From Geosiphon pyriformis (lineage: Eukaryota > Glomeromycota > Glomeromycetes > Archaeosporales > Geosiphonaceae), in assembly GCA_016748015.1 (NCBI GenBank), contig JAAOMT010000595.1, positions 252,282 to 316,281 of the forward strand: 64,000 bases of DNA, read 5' to 3'. The notes beneath the pieces are model-generated. The model was not told the DNA's origin and made no database searches. It saw only the letters and a list, made by a program, of their open reading frames with translations. This document shows positions 44,553 to 56,729 of the stretch, piece after piece; the first letter of the stretch is position 1, and each line of letters starts with the position of its first letter. Both the position numbers and the translations under genes were made by a program.

Positions 44553-47500
44553 GGTTTTTGTATTTTAAAACTACATAATAAATACATGATAAATCGAAGA
44601 TGGAATATATGGTCACAAAGTTTAATGGTGGTTTAATCCGTGTAACGATTAAAATGAGTGATCTTCACCAATTAAATTTTTTTGCAGAGTCACCTTATAC
44701 TTGGATAGGTTTCTGTGACCAAGGTCAAATCAAATACAAGATTAAAGAACAAGACTAAGTATCCTTTTTATTGAAGCAAGCAAAATAATGTAAAACTTTT
44801 TGATATCTATACACAGTTCAATAAGGATAAGTTGTTGGGAGAGAAAATGCCCATTTAATCTTTCAATAGAAGTACACTCGCTTCCAAATATAGACATTAA
44901 CAAAGATTTCCAGAGAGTTGTCCCAATTTGTTAATTTAAATTAAAAATTCCAATCCTATTTGGTATTTGTCCCGATTGTCTTGTAATTAATTGAATATTT
45001 TAATTTTTTGGCAATTAGTTAAATTTAATACAATGCTTTTGTAATAACTATAAATAATTAAAGATAAATAAAATCAAATTGTACATTATTTCTATTTTAT
45101 TTATTTGCATTATTGCAATAATTTTTATCTTTGTTCTTTTTATTAAAAATCACATTAAATGTATTATTTAAATTTTTTTTTATAAATTTTTTTTTGTTTT
45201 CTTACTGCTTTATTTTGAATATTAAATAAAATGAACTTTACAAAACTAAAATAAAAAAATCTTATTTATCTAGTAATTAAAATACAATACAAAAAGATTT
45301 GGATTTTATTATAATTATAATAAACAGTAAAAATTTATACTAAAATATTTTAATTTTGATTAAATAATTTTTTGTTTTTAATCAATTTAGTGTTCTTATT
45401 ATATTTTTTAATTTATTTTTAATAAATGTTTTTTAAAATAAATTTTTATAAAAATTAATAAGTATTTTTTAGACAAATTAGTTTATAGTTTATTTTTTAC
45501 TCATAAAAATAGGATTAAATTATTTTATTGAAATCTTTTTTTGGGTAATTTATAAATTTCAACATAATTTTTCAGGACATTTTTTATAGCTGTTTAATAT
45601 TTTTATTTATTACTTTTCAATATTATTATATATATTTTATAATTATTATTGATCAAAATAATATACTAATGAATAGCAGAAAAGAAAGAAAAGAAAAGAA
45701 AAGAAAAGAATTTAAGCAAATTTCAAAAGAAAATTAATTAATTTTTTTTAAAAAAAATCTGAAAGTTGAAGAATAATCTATAATTGCCAATAAAAAGAAT
45801 AAAGCTGCTATAACTCTATGTCTCAATTGGTGCTTTTTAAAATGCGATAACAGATATTAATTATGTTTAAAAATTATTTATTTAAAAATATAATAAAATT
45901 CTTCAGCTAATTTTACCAAATACAAATAAAAAATAAAATTTAACTGTTATTTTGATTTTTTTATTCTAAAATATTCAGATTCAAAAAGAAGGAAATAAAA
46001 TAATTAAGAAAAAATTAATAGCTTTTTTTCAAATATTTTTACAGTTTTGTAAAAGTCTTGCTTATATAGCTTCTAAAAAAGGCAAAATGACCAAATCAAT
46101 AAATAAGTCAACAATTTATTCAATTATCAGACTATTTATCAAGTCATATTTATTTACTAACATTTTGACAATCTTTCTTTCACTTATTATTAATTATTAA
46201 TCTATTTTGAGTCATTTAATTGATCACATAAAATCTTTTTATAGTTTTTGGTGGATTAACTTTCAAATAATGACCACTTAATTTTTATATTATTTGGTCA
46301 GTGAAAATTTTATTCTCGGTTCTCTTAAAACCCACGACCGAAAGTTAGAAAGCTCAATCTTCTTTGGCTGGTTTTCATCGATGAATTAAAACTAAAAATT
46401 GCTAAGGTCGTAACTTCCCCGGGGAGAATTAAAATAAATTTTTTAAATCAAAAATATAACAAAAAATTATTAATTGATATTAAAATCTATCATATCAAAA
46501 TTTGTATTATTTATAATGAACCTGTTTTGAATAAATTTTTTAAATTAAACAAGGCTGTATGGGCCCTTTTTTATCTCTGAAAGTTATAAAATTATATGAC
46601 TTTCACAAAAATAATATTTTGATTGCCAAAACTTTTTATTTGATTAATGTGATCCTGCGTGTCTATTCATCTATATTTGATAATTAAAATCAATGCAGTC
46701 AACGTTAAAGGCTTTAGGTGAAATATTTGAAGGTTCGGGCCTTTGCTCCCGAACAGTATTTAATATTTCAGCCTGATGTGTTACAGATGACCATATGTTA
46801 ATTTATAATAAATTTAAAAGAATATCAATCAGTTTTTTTTTGTATAACAATGCTCTAAACCTGGACGCTTAATGACTAATTTTCTTTGAGATGAAAAAGT
46901 ATAATTTCTTGTTAGCTTGATATTGTAATCTAGATCTAGCAAAATTCTAACTACAAGTATTTTTTGCTAATATTCTCCCTTCTAAATACTTAATGAAAAG
47001 TCAAGTTTAAATTTTTTTTAAAATCTTTCAACTTTCCCTCTAATTGTTAAAATTTGCATGCTTCAATTCAAATAATAAAACAACTTTTCTTCTTGCATGT
47101 CTAATATAGGTATAATGTCCAATCGTTTGAGATAAGGACATAACGAATTCCCTAAGAACACATGGAAGATGTTTAGATTTTAGTGGGTTAAGTGTTGCAT
47201 TTGAATAAAAACTTTGGTCCAAAATTTGATGTCTATTTTAAATTATTTTCCCATGTGGTAATTTTCTTTTTCTGAAAACTAGCTTTTATTTGGTGAGAGC
47301 CTTTTAATAGGAGCTTTTTCATGTCTCTCGAAAAAGAAAGTTAAAAAACCTCGTGTAAATAAAGTTACTTCAATATGATTGGTTAATCAATCTTTTCTTG
47401 GTAAAATGATGCATGTTTAAATACTTGTCACTAAAGAAAAGCTTGATGAAATTACGATAATTTTATTTTTAAAAAATTAAACAGATGCATGATATTAATA

Positions 47501-47571
47501 ATTCCTAAATCTTTGAAAAATTTGTTTCGTATTCTTTCTAACCTTAAAAGTAGCTTTTAACAATTTTAAAA
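44553..47571. other. AT-rich intergenic region with a pentanucleotide repeat and a GC-rich hairpin
   Basis: 44960-46300 is near-pure AT with an (AAAGA)n run at about 45678-45709. No gene is visible on either strand. Around 46330-46430 there is a patch of higher complexity without an ORF. A hairpin at 46716-46774 is listed separately. A 60-residue minus frame at 47222-47040 shows no features. Confidence 0.6.
46716..46774 (+). repeat. Two-arm inverted repeat (hairpin)
   Basis: Inner perfect arms GTTCGGG (46733-46739) and CCCGAAC (46748-46754) enclose an 8-base loop. Outer perfect arms GAAATATT (46720-46727) and AATATTTC (46762-46769) extend the stem, followed by AGG/CCT pairing with a small bulge. 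The GC-rich inner stem stands out in AT-rich DNA. It could be a structured RNA element, a terminator-like hairpin or a small decayed element. Confidence 0.4.
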
Positions 47572-49214
47572 ATGACTAAAAACAACACTTACAGAAATAT
47601 GGGCAAAGCTTATGAACGCGCAGCAATTAAAAATGAGTGGACTAACGAGGACGGTTCCGTTTTCCCTATATCTGCCGCGAATCTCTTCAAATTTCTTAAA
47701 GTGAGGGCTGAAACTTGTACTCCTCGTACCTTAGAAGGATATGTTTCTGCGATAGCCGGATACCAACGAAGTTATCGTCAGATGGATATAGATTTGGGTG
47801 CCCTCAGATCTGATCCGCAAATTCAGAAGCTTGTGAATAAAAACCCAAAGATTTATCGCAACGGTTCATTTAAAACTGGTAGGAAATTAAAGAAAAACAA
47901 AAAAAAGATGATTGATAAAGTTACTGTCGAATATGAGTACGATGATCCAATGGAAATGTCGATGAATGAAAATGAATACACTAAAGCTCGTGGTATTGTC
48001 TTGAATGATCCTGCTGTTGAAGCGACCGAAAATTTACCTATTCTTGAAGGAAAAGATGTTGGAGATATGGAAGAAGATCCTTGGGATTCTGGTCAAGGTT
48101 AGACTCAACCGCTGGGACTAACAACTTTTTAATAAGAAGGACAATAATTTGATTGGGAAACTTGTTCTAAAACAAGATGCCGAAGGTGAAGATGAAATTA
48201 GCCCTAATGATCAGAGCGAAAGTGCAGTAATTTTGAATCAACAAAACCAAGGTTGGGGAAATATAGAGATTTTTTAATTATTGAGGCCTATTAGTTCTTG
48301 ATTAAGGATGGCATTGCCGCTGGTTGCAACCCAGTTGCAACCAGTTGAAAAATTTTGAAACTCTAAAAAATGCTATCTTTATTCTCATCATATAACAAGG
48401 GGATCAATTGCAAGAAAATATTATGAGTATTTATATACCAACGTAAAACTTAATATTCGGAATTTTGAAAACCAATGAGTCATTAAACTAATGTTTTTCC
48501 AATAGGATCCTTTGATCCCAAATCTATTTCTGGAATGAATATCTTACATGTGGTGAAATCTGATCAAGGTGACTTTATTCTCCAGCTCACTAATATTTGA
48601 TTCGTGCTATATGCTTTAATTCGAAATTTTCAATTTGTCTTATGAAACTGAAGACATGGGTTCGTCGAATATTGAAGGTAACAAAACTCTGTAAACTATG
48701 ATACTTTAAAGTGATGAATTAACGTTGTTTCTCACAATAAATTTAGAACTGCCAAGTGTCCTACCCATTTTCGCAAAGGCAGCAAACGGCACTCAAGTAG
48801 GAGGCTTTTCTTTCAGGTTTATCGTTTTCCTCGGTTCAAAAAATGAATCAATCCTGAATGATTTAATTTAGGTAGAGTTATGTCGCTTTGACCTATTTTT
48901 TCGAATGTCTTTGGCAATTCTTCAAGCTGGATACGTTGGGACTTGCAAATATCATCCCTCTGGTTGTTTTCAAATCGATAAAGAAAGACACATTTTGCTC
49001 ACCGAGTCCATGTTAAAAACGTGGGCCATCTTAACGGTAGGCTTAGCTAAATATTTTGTTCAAAATTCTGGCGACATTTAAATTAGTAATTTATGAAATT
49101 TTAATGCAGGCCACAGATAAATCTATAAATCGAGATGAGTTGCCTGAATTTAAAGAGTTGCCAGAGTTTTGGCATGAAAATGCGGTTTACATTCAACATA
49201 AAAATCGGAAATAA
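47572..49214 (+). CDS. Seven-exon gene with tyrosine-recombinase core-binding-like N-terminus
   Basis: Predicted exons are 47572-48097, 48177-48251, 48506-48568, 48654-48677, 48747-48796, 48872-49036 and 49110-49214. All have GT..AG ends, and phases are consistent (first four introns phase 1, mostly after CAAG or GAAG), giving 335 residues. Residues 10-110 resemble the all-helical core-binding domain of tyrosine recombinases and Crypton-type proteins: AYERAAIKNEWTNEDGS, AANLFKFLKVRAE, CTPRTLEGYVSAIAGYQRSY, QIQKLVNKNP. A Lys-rich block (GRKLKKNKKKMIDK) and acidic linkers follow. The C-terminal part (FFRMSLAILQAGYV, CFQIDKERHIL, MLKTWAIL) lacks the Arg..HxxR..Tyr catalytic set. A DNA-binding role derived from a mobile element is inferred. 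Exon joins after the first are predictions; the recombinase likeness is moderate. Confidence 0.6.
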
Positions 49215-50058
49215 GTAGGTTTGAATTTTATTTTGGTAAGCGTTTCAATAAATCTCGTCAACTTTTTCTCTAATTCTCGTGAGTCGGAAACGCCAATTCA
49301 ATTTTGTAGTTGAGAATTTTTTTTTAGTTTGCAAATCATGATTAATGCATTCCAAAGCATGTGGATCCCCGAAATTTTCACAAAAACATCCAACATTTTG
49401 GTGAAGAGAACGACCAGTTTTGATATCAAAAAGAATTTTCAACACATACCAACATGCGAAAAGCTTGCAATTTAGCCGGGATCAACTATTAGTTCATAAT
49501 CATTTCCATTCAGGAATAGGTTATTAATCTATGATGGCACATTTTAGTTTTTAACGCTTTTTAATGTATCAAGGCCGGTGGTATAAGTAACTTATTTAAG
49601 AAAAATTTTTCCAAAAAATTTGTCAGCTAAATAATTGATTCTTTGAATATTTGTTAAATCATAATAAAATATATTATAATTTGAATGTTTCTCAAAAACA
49701 TTATCATCCATTTTTATTTTTTTATTTTTTAAATATTATAAATTTTAAATTTTAAAATTGATATACAAAATTTGAAATATTTTTCGGCCTTTAAAAAAAT
49801 AAGTTTAAAAGTGGTAATATAATATTGGATTACATTTTAAAACACTAAAAAGTTGAATTAAACTTAAAATAATGATGAAATAAATTTTTCTTTTAAACGA
49901 AAAAAAGTTAATATTAATAAAAATATTTTAAAAAATAGTAATGACCAACAGTTTTTACCTAATTTATTAAATATTAAATAAATAAATAAATATATATATA
50001 TATTCAAATATTCAAATAAAAAAATAGTAATATTATACAAAAATCAAATTGTATTAAA

Positions 50059-50099
<41 letters not shown>

Positions 50100-51450
50100 A
50101 ATAATCAATTAATATTCAAGTCAATTAATTTTAAAAATTAGATACAACAATATTTTTTATATTTTATTCTTTTTATTATTTAAATAATTTAAATAAAATA
50201 AATATATATATTAATCATATGGTACAGAAATTTATACTTTTTTTACCATTATTTTTTTAATCTAATAAAAAAGAGTAAAATAATTCTTGCGATTTCGATG
50301 TCACGATAAAAGTTTTTTTTTTTCTCTTCTCTTTGAATCGTTAATTTTTGATGATTAATAATCTCAAAAAGTTCGTATTTATTCTGTACATATTTAAGGG
50401 GAATTCCCTTTTTTTACCGAAATTTAGTTCTAGATCTTGGTTGAAATGATTTTTTCAAAAAAAAAAAAGAATATTCGATTCAAACCAATTTTTAACTAAT
50501 AAAGTATATTTTGACAAAATAATGAAATTTGAAATAAAAATAACATATTAAATTCGTATTTGTTTGAAAATGGCGTCTTGATTCTTCCAAAGTTTCGGAA
50601 GATCTAAAATGATATATGGATTATATGGATCATATTTTGCTCTAAAAAAAAAAATTTCTTTGTATAATGTTTAATAATTTGGAAATTTTTTTCCCCAAAA
50701 ATAATTTATTAATTAAAAAGCAAGAATAAAATAAATAATTATATGTATGTATTTATCAATAGGTCAAAAAGAATCTAGAACTTTTTTAATGGTCTTTTCA
50801 ATATCGATATCAAGAATCACCCAAAAAAAAAATATTTATGGGATTACGGCTAAATTGGTTTTTAGAATAGATCTAGGATAAATTTAAAGAAGATTTCTCG
50901 TTTCGAAAGTATTTAATTAAAAAAAATATATATTAAGTGAATCAAAGTTTCATCATAAATTATTGTTTATGATGATGGATAGGGATAAAATCTTTTTCAA
51001 GATTAATTTTAGTCAGTTATTCAATTTTCCAGATTCTGTAATAAAGAAATCAGGCTTAATTTATCCCCCGTAAGCCGATAAATTGAGTCTAGACCTTCAA
51101 AAAAAGAAAAATTGTGGAATAAATAATTCAAAGACGCCTAGTTCTATTGCAACGTTTGGATATTTTTGTAAGATTGCAATTAAAATGTACAATAGGAAAA
51201 TGATGGAGACAAAAAAAGACATGAAAGAATTGCGTCTTCTTACATTCTGAATTCTCAAAAAGGAGTCAAACGGCATAAACATTTTTCGAAATTCTTTTTT
51301 TTAATTATTTACACATGAGAATTTTTTGAAATTGATTCTAGATTAATGCAGAAGCAGCAGGCGTATTAAAACAAAACAACCATTTCAAGTGTCGGGTGTT
51401 TTTCTAAATATGAATTACTGAGAAATTGGTTGTTTTCATAAGATTCTTTA
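49215..51450. other. Intergenic, AT-rich, with (AT)n repeat
   Basis: A 66-residue minus frame (49445-49245, with GCFCENFGDPHALECIN) is the only ORF near the 3' end of the previous gene and is unsupported. 49560-50280 is near-pure AT with (AT)17 at about 50061-50094. A 61-residue minus frame at 51282-51097 has a hydrophobic segment but no other support. Confidence 0.5.
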
Positions 51451-51455
51451 TGGAA

Positions 51456-51456
<1 letters not shown>

Positions 51457-51503
<47 letters not shown>
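51457..51503 (+). repeat. Poly-A tract of about 47
   Basis: Uninterrupted A homopolymer following TGGAAC. Its length is prone to sequencing or assembly error. It could be a retroposed poly-A tail, but I see no recognisable element or gene copy immediately 5' of it. Confidence 0.8.
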
Positions 51504-51505
<2 letters not shown>

Positions 51506-52003
51506 CAACCATATTTCTGAGATTCATTGTTGTAACAAATAGAATTCAAAAATGCAAGTGTAAAACAAGAATGAAAGTTTTTATGATAATTACTGTTTCT
51601 TTGCATATATTTCTCAGCAATGGCAAAATTTTCTTTTATGACTTAATTGTGCTCAAGTTTTACCCCACAGTCTTAAGACTAAGCAAAGATCACAAGTTCC
51701 CGGTACTGCAGTTTCGTTAACTGAGCAATTGGTCTAGACTCAAGTTTACACGGAAACACCTGATACAAATCATAACATTTGAAGCCTCGTTTTTTTTTTT
51801 TTTTAATTGTCTTTACTAAGACAATTAAAAAAATCTGTTTTGATGACAAAAAAAATTTTTGGGAAAAAACTTGAGCACAGAAATTTTGTTTTATCTAAAT
51901 AAGTATTATAAATGACTTTTTTACCCTAGACGTGGCTGATTTTCATGCAATGATCTTCTGAGCAAAAGTCTATGCGTCTGATAATTTTGATTCATTTGAT
52001 AGT

Positions 52004-52046
52004 AACATCAACATCAACATCAACATCAACATCAACATCAACAACA
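52004..52046 (+). repeat. (ACATCA)n hexanucleotide repeat
   Basis: About six to seven copies of ATCAAC/ACATCA in tandem, ending in CAACAACATCCC. Confidence 0.85.
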
Positions 52047-52676
52047 TCCCTTAATTGATTTTCGGATCTCCAGGAATTTTCCATCTTCTGCAAGAATTAC
52101 AGAAATGGAGGAATCCTTGTTTGAACCTCTTCTAGGTTTCTACTAGCAATAATTTCAAAATAAAAATTGGTCAAATATTTAGCCTTCTAAAAATAGTAAT
52201 ACCGAATCAATTTCAAGGTTGTTGTTTTTTGTCTCCTTGCCTCTTTCCATTTTGAATCTTACATCAATGTTGATAAGTCAACGATTGTTTCCCAGGGATT
52301 AGGAATTTAAAGCTTGCTTTGAATTATCAAATCAATTAACGAGTAAAAGAATTGAAATTTTAAATTCTAAAGACGAGCAACTCCTAAAAAAAACCCACAC
52401 CAGGCATACCACAACTCGCCAATTGGGTATGGGCTATTAAGTGTTTTTACTTGAGGAACGGTTCGATTTTCAAATTTTCATATCTTTTTGAATTCTTTCT
52501 GGCTGAATTAAAAAACAGAGTAAAAAATTATTTCTTTGCACGTTTCTTCTTTGTTAAATTAAGAATGACAGATTGAGAGTAAAAAGAAGAAGATGTAGTA
52601 CCTGTAGCATGGTAGTTTTGAACGCAAAGACTTGAATGTGGGAAAACTATTAGTGAGATTTGACATCATTACACAA

Positions 52677-52690
52677 TAATAATAACAGTA

Positions 52691-52743
<53 letters not shown>

Positions 52744-52772
52744 GTAATATAATAATAATAATAATAATAATA
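52677..52772 (+). repeat. (AAT)n microsatellite, interrupted
   Basis: Two long blocks of AAT/ATA units separated by AGTAATAT interruptions. Non-coding: stops occur in all frames. Confidence 0.85.
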
Positions 52773-53861
52773 GATATTTCAAAAAGCTTACAATTGTACT
52801 CGTACTACTACTACTAGTTCTATTTAAAATATTCTTTCTCAAAAAAACCTGAATTTTAAAAAAATAAATAAATACTTTTTGGCCTTTTTAGGGAGTTCAT
52901 TCTCGCTCGCTACATTTATTTGACAGGTAGGCCTAGACTCCTCAATGAATTATATATATCAGTTTTATGCAGATGATTGTGATTTTATTTTATTTTTTAA
53001 TCTCTAAAATAAAATTATCTTACCTTGAAATCATTGATTAATCAAAATAAACTTGAGTCATCACGATGACGTTCATAAGTAAAAGCTCTTTGACTTTATT
53101 ATTATAATATACACAATAGAAAACAATGAAAATTATTGATATATATATATATGTGATTCTCCGAATTTAAACGAATCGGGAATTCGGTAATGACCTAACT
53201 AGTATGCTCTTGCCGTTTTTATCCTCATAGCTAATTTATGGGTGGGGGAAAAAGAAAATAATTTTAAATGAAAAGAAGAGGACAGAATAAATTATTTGGA
53301 TTAATTACAAAAATAAATTTTTTTTCCATTAAAAGAATTTATCGTTTTAAAAAAGAAAATCAATTAAAGAAAAAAAAAATTTTTCCTTTATTAAAAAAGT
53401 TTTAATTAATCACGTTTTTTGTAAACTAATCACGAGACAACTATAGATTACTCGATATTCTTGGAAATTAGGTGAATTTCACAAACAAAATTCACATTTT
53501 GATGGAAAAAATCATAAAATGGTGAGTCTAGAACAGACTAAATTGCTGGCGTTATTGTTACAATTGGCGTGTGCTCTTTTTTTTTTCATGGAATATTCAT
53601 GCAAGTTGAATTTAATGTAACACAAAAATACGGTAAAAACCTGGTATTTTAATACTTGATAGATAGAAGGGTAAAATGATTGTAAGCTTATTTGATATCA
53701 AATATGTTGTGGTCAATAATGATATATAATCATTGATAAGGGTATCAATATTATTATAAGTGATCAACTGATGCCTGCATCACTATTTTTTTTGCATAAT
53801 ATGCACAATTGACAAAGGAAAAAATACCAAGGGTCTAGGCAATCAATCAATCATTCATTGA

Positions 53862-53898
<37 letters not shown>
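53862..53898 (+). repeat. (ATT)n microsatellite
   Basis: About twelve ATT units. A Leu-rich frame over it is a translation artefact. Confidence 0.85.
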
Positions 53899-54102
53899 GA
53901 GGAAGTCATGTAAAATGATTCTGATAAATAGAATTTTGAAATTTTTTTTTTACAAATTCACTTCAAATCACGTATTTGATAGGCGATATTTGGTTGGTTT
54001 CAAGGTTTTACTAATATTTTCTGGCATTGATGAACGGGGGATAGATTTTAAAAGAAACGTTTGATAATTTAAAGGCTTCTAAATATCATGAGAAAATCTT
54101 TT

Positions 54103-54215
54103 ATACTATTACTACTACTACTACTATTTGTACTATTATTATTATTATTATTACTACTATTACTATTATTATTATTATTATTATTATTACTATTATTATT
54201 ATTATTATTACTATA
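54103..54215 (+). repeat. Compound (ACT)n/(ATT)n microsatellite
   Basis: Alternating blocks of ACT and ATT units over about 110 bases, differing by the C/T position, which suggests point mutation followed by expansion. Confidence 0.85.
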
Positions 54216-55275
54216 ATAAAAACATCACTATAAAAACTTGACTACTATATGATTCACAATCGTCAATATATGAAAATGAGGGACTTTGATACGTCACTTT
54301 CCTTACCCTATTTTAGATAGATATAGGCCAATCTAGACCGATCCTGAAAATTCGAGACAATAATTGTTGTGTAATATGCAACGCGTGCGTTAGTAGATCC
54401 TTGAGTTGGGGATGCTGGGATTTTCTGTCAAAAAGAGTGATAAGAAAAAATTTTTTGGTTTCACAAGAGAAAAAAAAAACGAATGGATGGGGGAGAATGA
54501 GAAAGATTTTTTTTTTGAAATTTTCAATGTTATAAATCTCATAGAGTAAACAAAATACTTAGTTTATTATGGATAAACTTCATTCAAAAAGATATTCATT
54601 TTTGTAAAAAAGTTTTAGAATTTTTTTTACTAAAATAGACATAATCAGGAAAATCATCATATATTAGCTGAGAATAAAAAACATTTTTTTTTTTTTGATG
54701 GGTTATGGTAAAAAGAAAAAAAATATGGTAACCAGAAATGATTCAATTATTAAAATTGCTATTTTTTGAATTAGTTTTTTAATCGTGGGTATTTGAAATT
54801 CCTTTTCTTTTTTTTTTTTTTTTTAAAGAATTCAATTCAAATAATTCAAATAATACAACTAATATAAAATCCCTACTAATACAACTAAAACAAAATACCT
54901 TTTATGCACTCCTGATTTTTTTTAACATAAAATAATAGAATATCACTTTTTAATATATGATCTCGAAGTGACATGAACAACAATAACAACAAGAACAAAC
55001 ACAAGGTTAACTCCAAAATACAAAATTACACAACAGCATACAGCATTATAAAAAAAAAATACTAAATTCCAAAATAGGAAAAGTTCGACAAGTAAACAAA
55101 CAAAAATTGAGAAATTCAAAAATTTTTCGAATGGTCTCGACCTTTTAATAAAAATTTTTTTTAAGCCCAATTGTATCTAAAGGGGTTATAAAGAAGCCTA
55201 GTCTGTCGAGTTCAAAAAAAATTAGTTTGTAATAATAATCTATATATATTCCTCCTTTTTTCCTCATCATCATCT

Positions 55276-55304
55276 TATTATTATTACTACTACTACTACT
55301 ACTT

Positions 55305-55340
<36 letters not shown>
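55276..55340 (+). repeat. (TAC)n microsatellite
   Basis: About twenty TAC/ATT units with one TTC interruption. On minus it would read as poly-Ser, but no gene context supports coding. Confidence 0.85.
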
Positions 55341-55342
<2 letters not shown>

Positions 55343-55605
55343 TCCCAATTTCTCTTTTCAATAGAGATAAAATAAAAATAAATAATAAAGTAATTATATA
55401 ATTGCATTAAAATTGTAATCAACTACCCCACATTTGATTCACTCACTCATAAAGAAGAAATTTAAAATAAAAGATTGTCTAATTGTACTTTAAATCAACA
55501 ACAACAACAACAACAACAACTTTGCATTTTTTTCACGCGCGCGCGCTCATTCTCACTATCACAATCATCAATCATCGTCATATTTTATTATCAAGAAAAA
55601 AGTTC

Positions 55606-55613
55606 TATATAAA
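55606..55613 (+). promoter_or_regulatory. TATA box of the dienelactone-hydrolase-like gene
   Basis: GTTCTATATAAACTC, about 160 bases before the ATG at 55770. The leader between them contains a (CACACATA)n/(CATA)n microsatellite. The surrounding DNA is less AT-rich than average, which makes this match more meaningful. Confidence 0.5.
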
Positions 55614-55715
55614 CTCTAGCCCGTCCCCCACTCAAAAAAATCAAAATCATCTCTAAAAGTTTATACAATCAAAGGAAAAGCATAAAACTCTTTGACAACT
55701 TGTAACAATTTAACA

Positions 55716-55763
55716 TACACACACACATACACACACACATACATACATACATACATACACACA
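55716..55763 (+). repeat. (CA)n/(CATA)n microsatellite in the leader of the hydrolase gene
   Basis: Tandem CA and CATA units end seven bases before the ATG. The open frame upstream of the ATG (THTYTHTYIHT..) is this repeat and not part of the protein. Length variation here could alter the mRNA leader. Confidence 0.8.
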
Positions 55764-55769
55764 TTCAAA

Positions 55770-56729
55770 ATGACTACAACATACTTCTCACCAACTATAA
55801 CATTACCAGTAATAAAATCAACACACATTTCAGAAGGTGCTTACATAACGATCGGGAATATTGATGCTTACTGTGTCGGTCGAGCAAAGAATAAAAAAGC
55901 CGTTATTGTGGGTCATGATATGATGGGCTTCACTCCTCGTTCCGAACAACTTTGTGATATCATAGCATCTCAAGGCTATCAAGTAGTAATGCCATATCTA
56001 TTTCTTGGTGAATCATATACATTAGAACGAGGGAAACGAGAAACGTAAGTTGAACTTTTAATCAAATCAATGAAAGATATAAACGCTTTATCAATTTCAA
56101 AAAACAAAATACTAATTTGTTTTCCTTTTTTATTTTTACAGAAATCTTGATAGATTCATATGGGTATCACAAGTTGCCCCGATAGAACATCAAAAAAGTG
56201 TAATCGAACAAACTCTTCAATATTTACGAGCAGAAGGGATTGATGACTTTGGTTTCTTTGGTGCATCATGGGGTGGTAAATGCGCCGCATTAGCCTCACA
56301 TAATAAAGCATTCTCTGCTGTAGTATTGGTACACGTACCATGGCTGAGCAACGAAGACTTTATTGATACACAATGTCCAATCGCAATACTAACGCCCGGG
56401 GATTTAAGAGATCTCGTAAGTACTCACTTATTCTTTCCTTCTCTCTTTTTTATTAAAATGATCTCGTATCCATTTTTACATATCACTCACACACACAAAT
56501 TTCTTCTATTCAATCAATCAATTCTTTACAGACACCAATTGTGCAAACACTTAAATCTACAAAACCCTTCGCACGAAAAATTGTACATAAAAGGTTTCCA
56601 GAGGCACGTTACGGATGGATTGGTACTTTTAGTGATTACACAAATCCATCAGTTGCCGAGCAAACGACCGAAGCTATGCGAATAGCGGTCACATTCTTCA
56701 GAGAAAATATTGGAATACGGAATTATTAA
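55770..56729 (+). CDS. Dienelactone-hydrolase-like protein with altered catalytic triad, three exons
   Basis: Predicted exons are 55770-56044, 56142-56415 and 56532-56729, with classic GTAAGT donors and TTTACAG acceptors, giving 248 residues, the usual length for fungal dienelactone hydrolase relatives. KKAVIVGHDMMGFTPRSEQL and GYQVVMPYLFLGE match the conserved N-terminal part. The nucleophile elbow reads FFGASWGGK (131-138), with Ser134 where the family has Cys (GFCWGGK). The Asp region is LTPGDLRDLTP (175-185). The His region, normally GHGF, reads ARYGWIG (208-214), so Tyr210 replaces the catalytic His. NPSVAEQTTEAMRIAVTFF ends the fold. It is probably cytosolic, with no signal peptide. The intact frame and strong splice sites indicate a live gene, but ordinary hydrolase activity is doubtful. 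It sits alone in a microsatellite-rich region. Confidence 0.85.

Noticed and set aside
46330-46440. Patch of higher GC that looked like a possible tRNA or structured RNA
   Set aside because: No cloverleaf, no T-loop GTTCGA with matching stem, and no A/B box pair.
51457-51503. Poly-A run as a sign of a processed pseudogene
   Set aside because: No coding or element body found immediately upstream and no target duplication seen.
52003-52046. ACATCA repeat as a CRISPR-like or telomere-like array
   Set aside because: No spacers and unit differs from fungal telomere repeats; an ordinary hexanucleotide microsatellite.
53858-54064. 68-residue ORF starting with poly-Leu
   Set aside because: Begins in an ATT repeat and shows no protein features beyond it.
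55145-55348. 67-residue minus ORF with poly-Ser
   Set aside because: Translation of the TAC microsatellite; no splice or promoter context.
55692-55769. Upstream extension of the dienelactone-hydrolase-like frame (Thr/His/Tyr repeats)
   Set aside because: It is the translation of a CA/CATA microsatellite. The family start fits the ATG at 55770.
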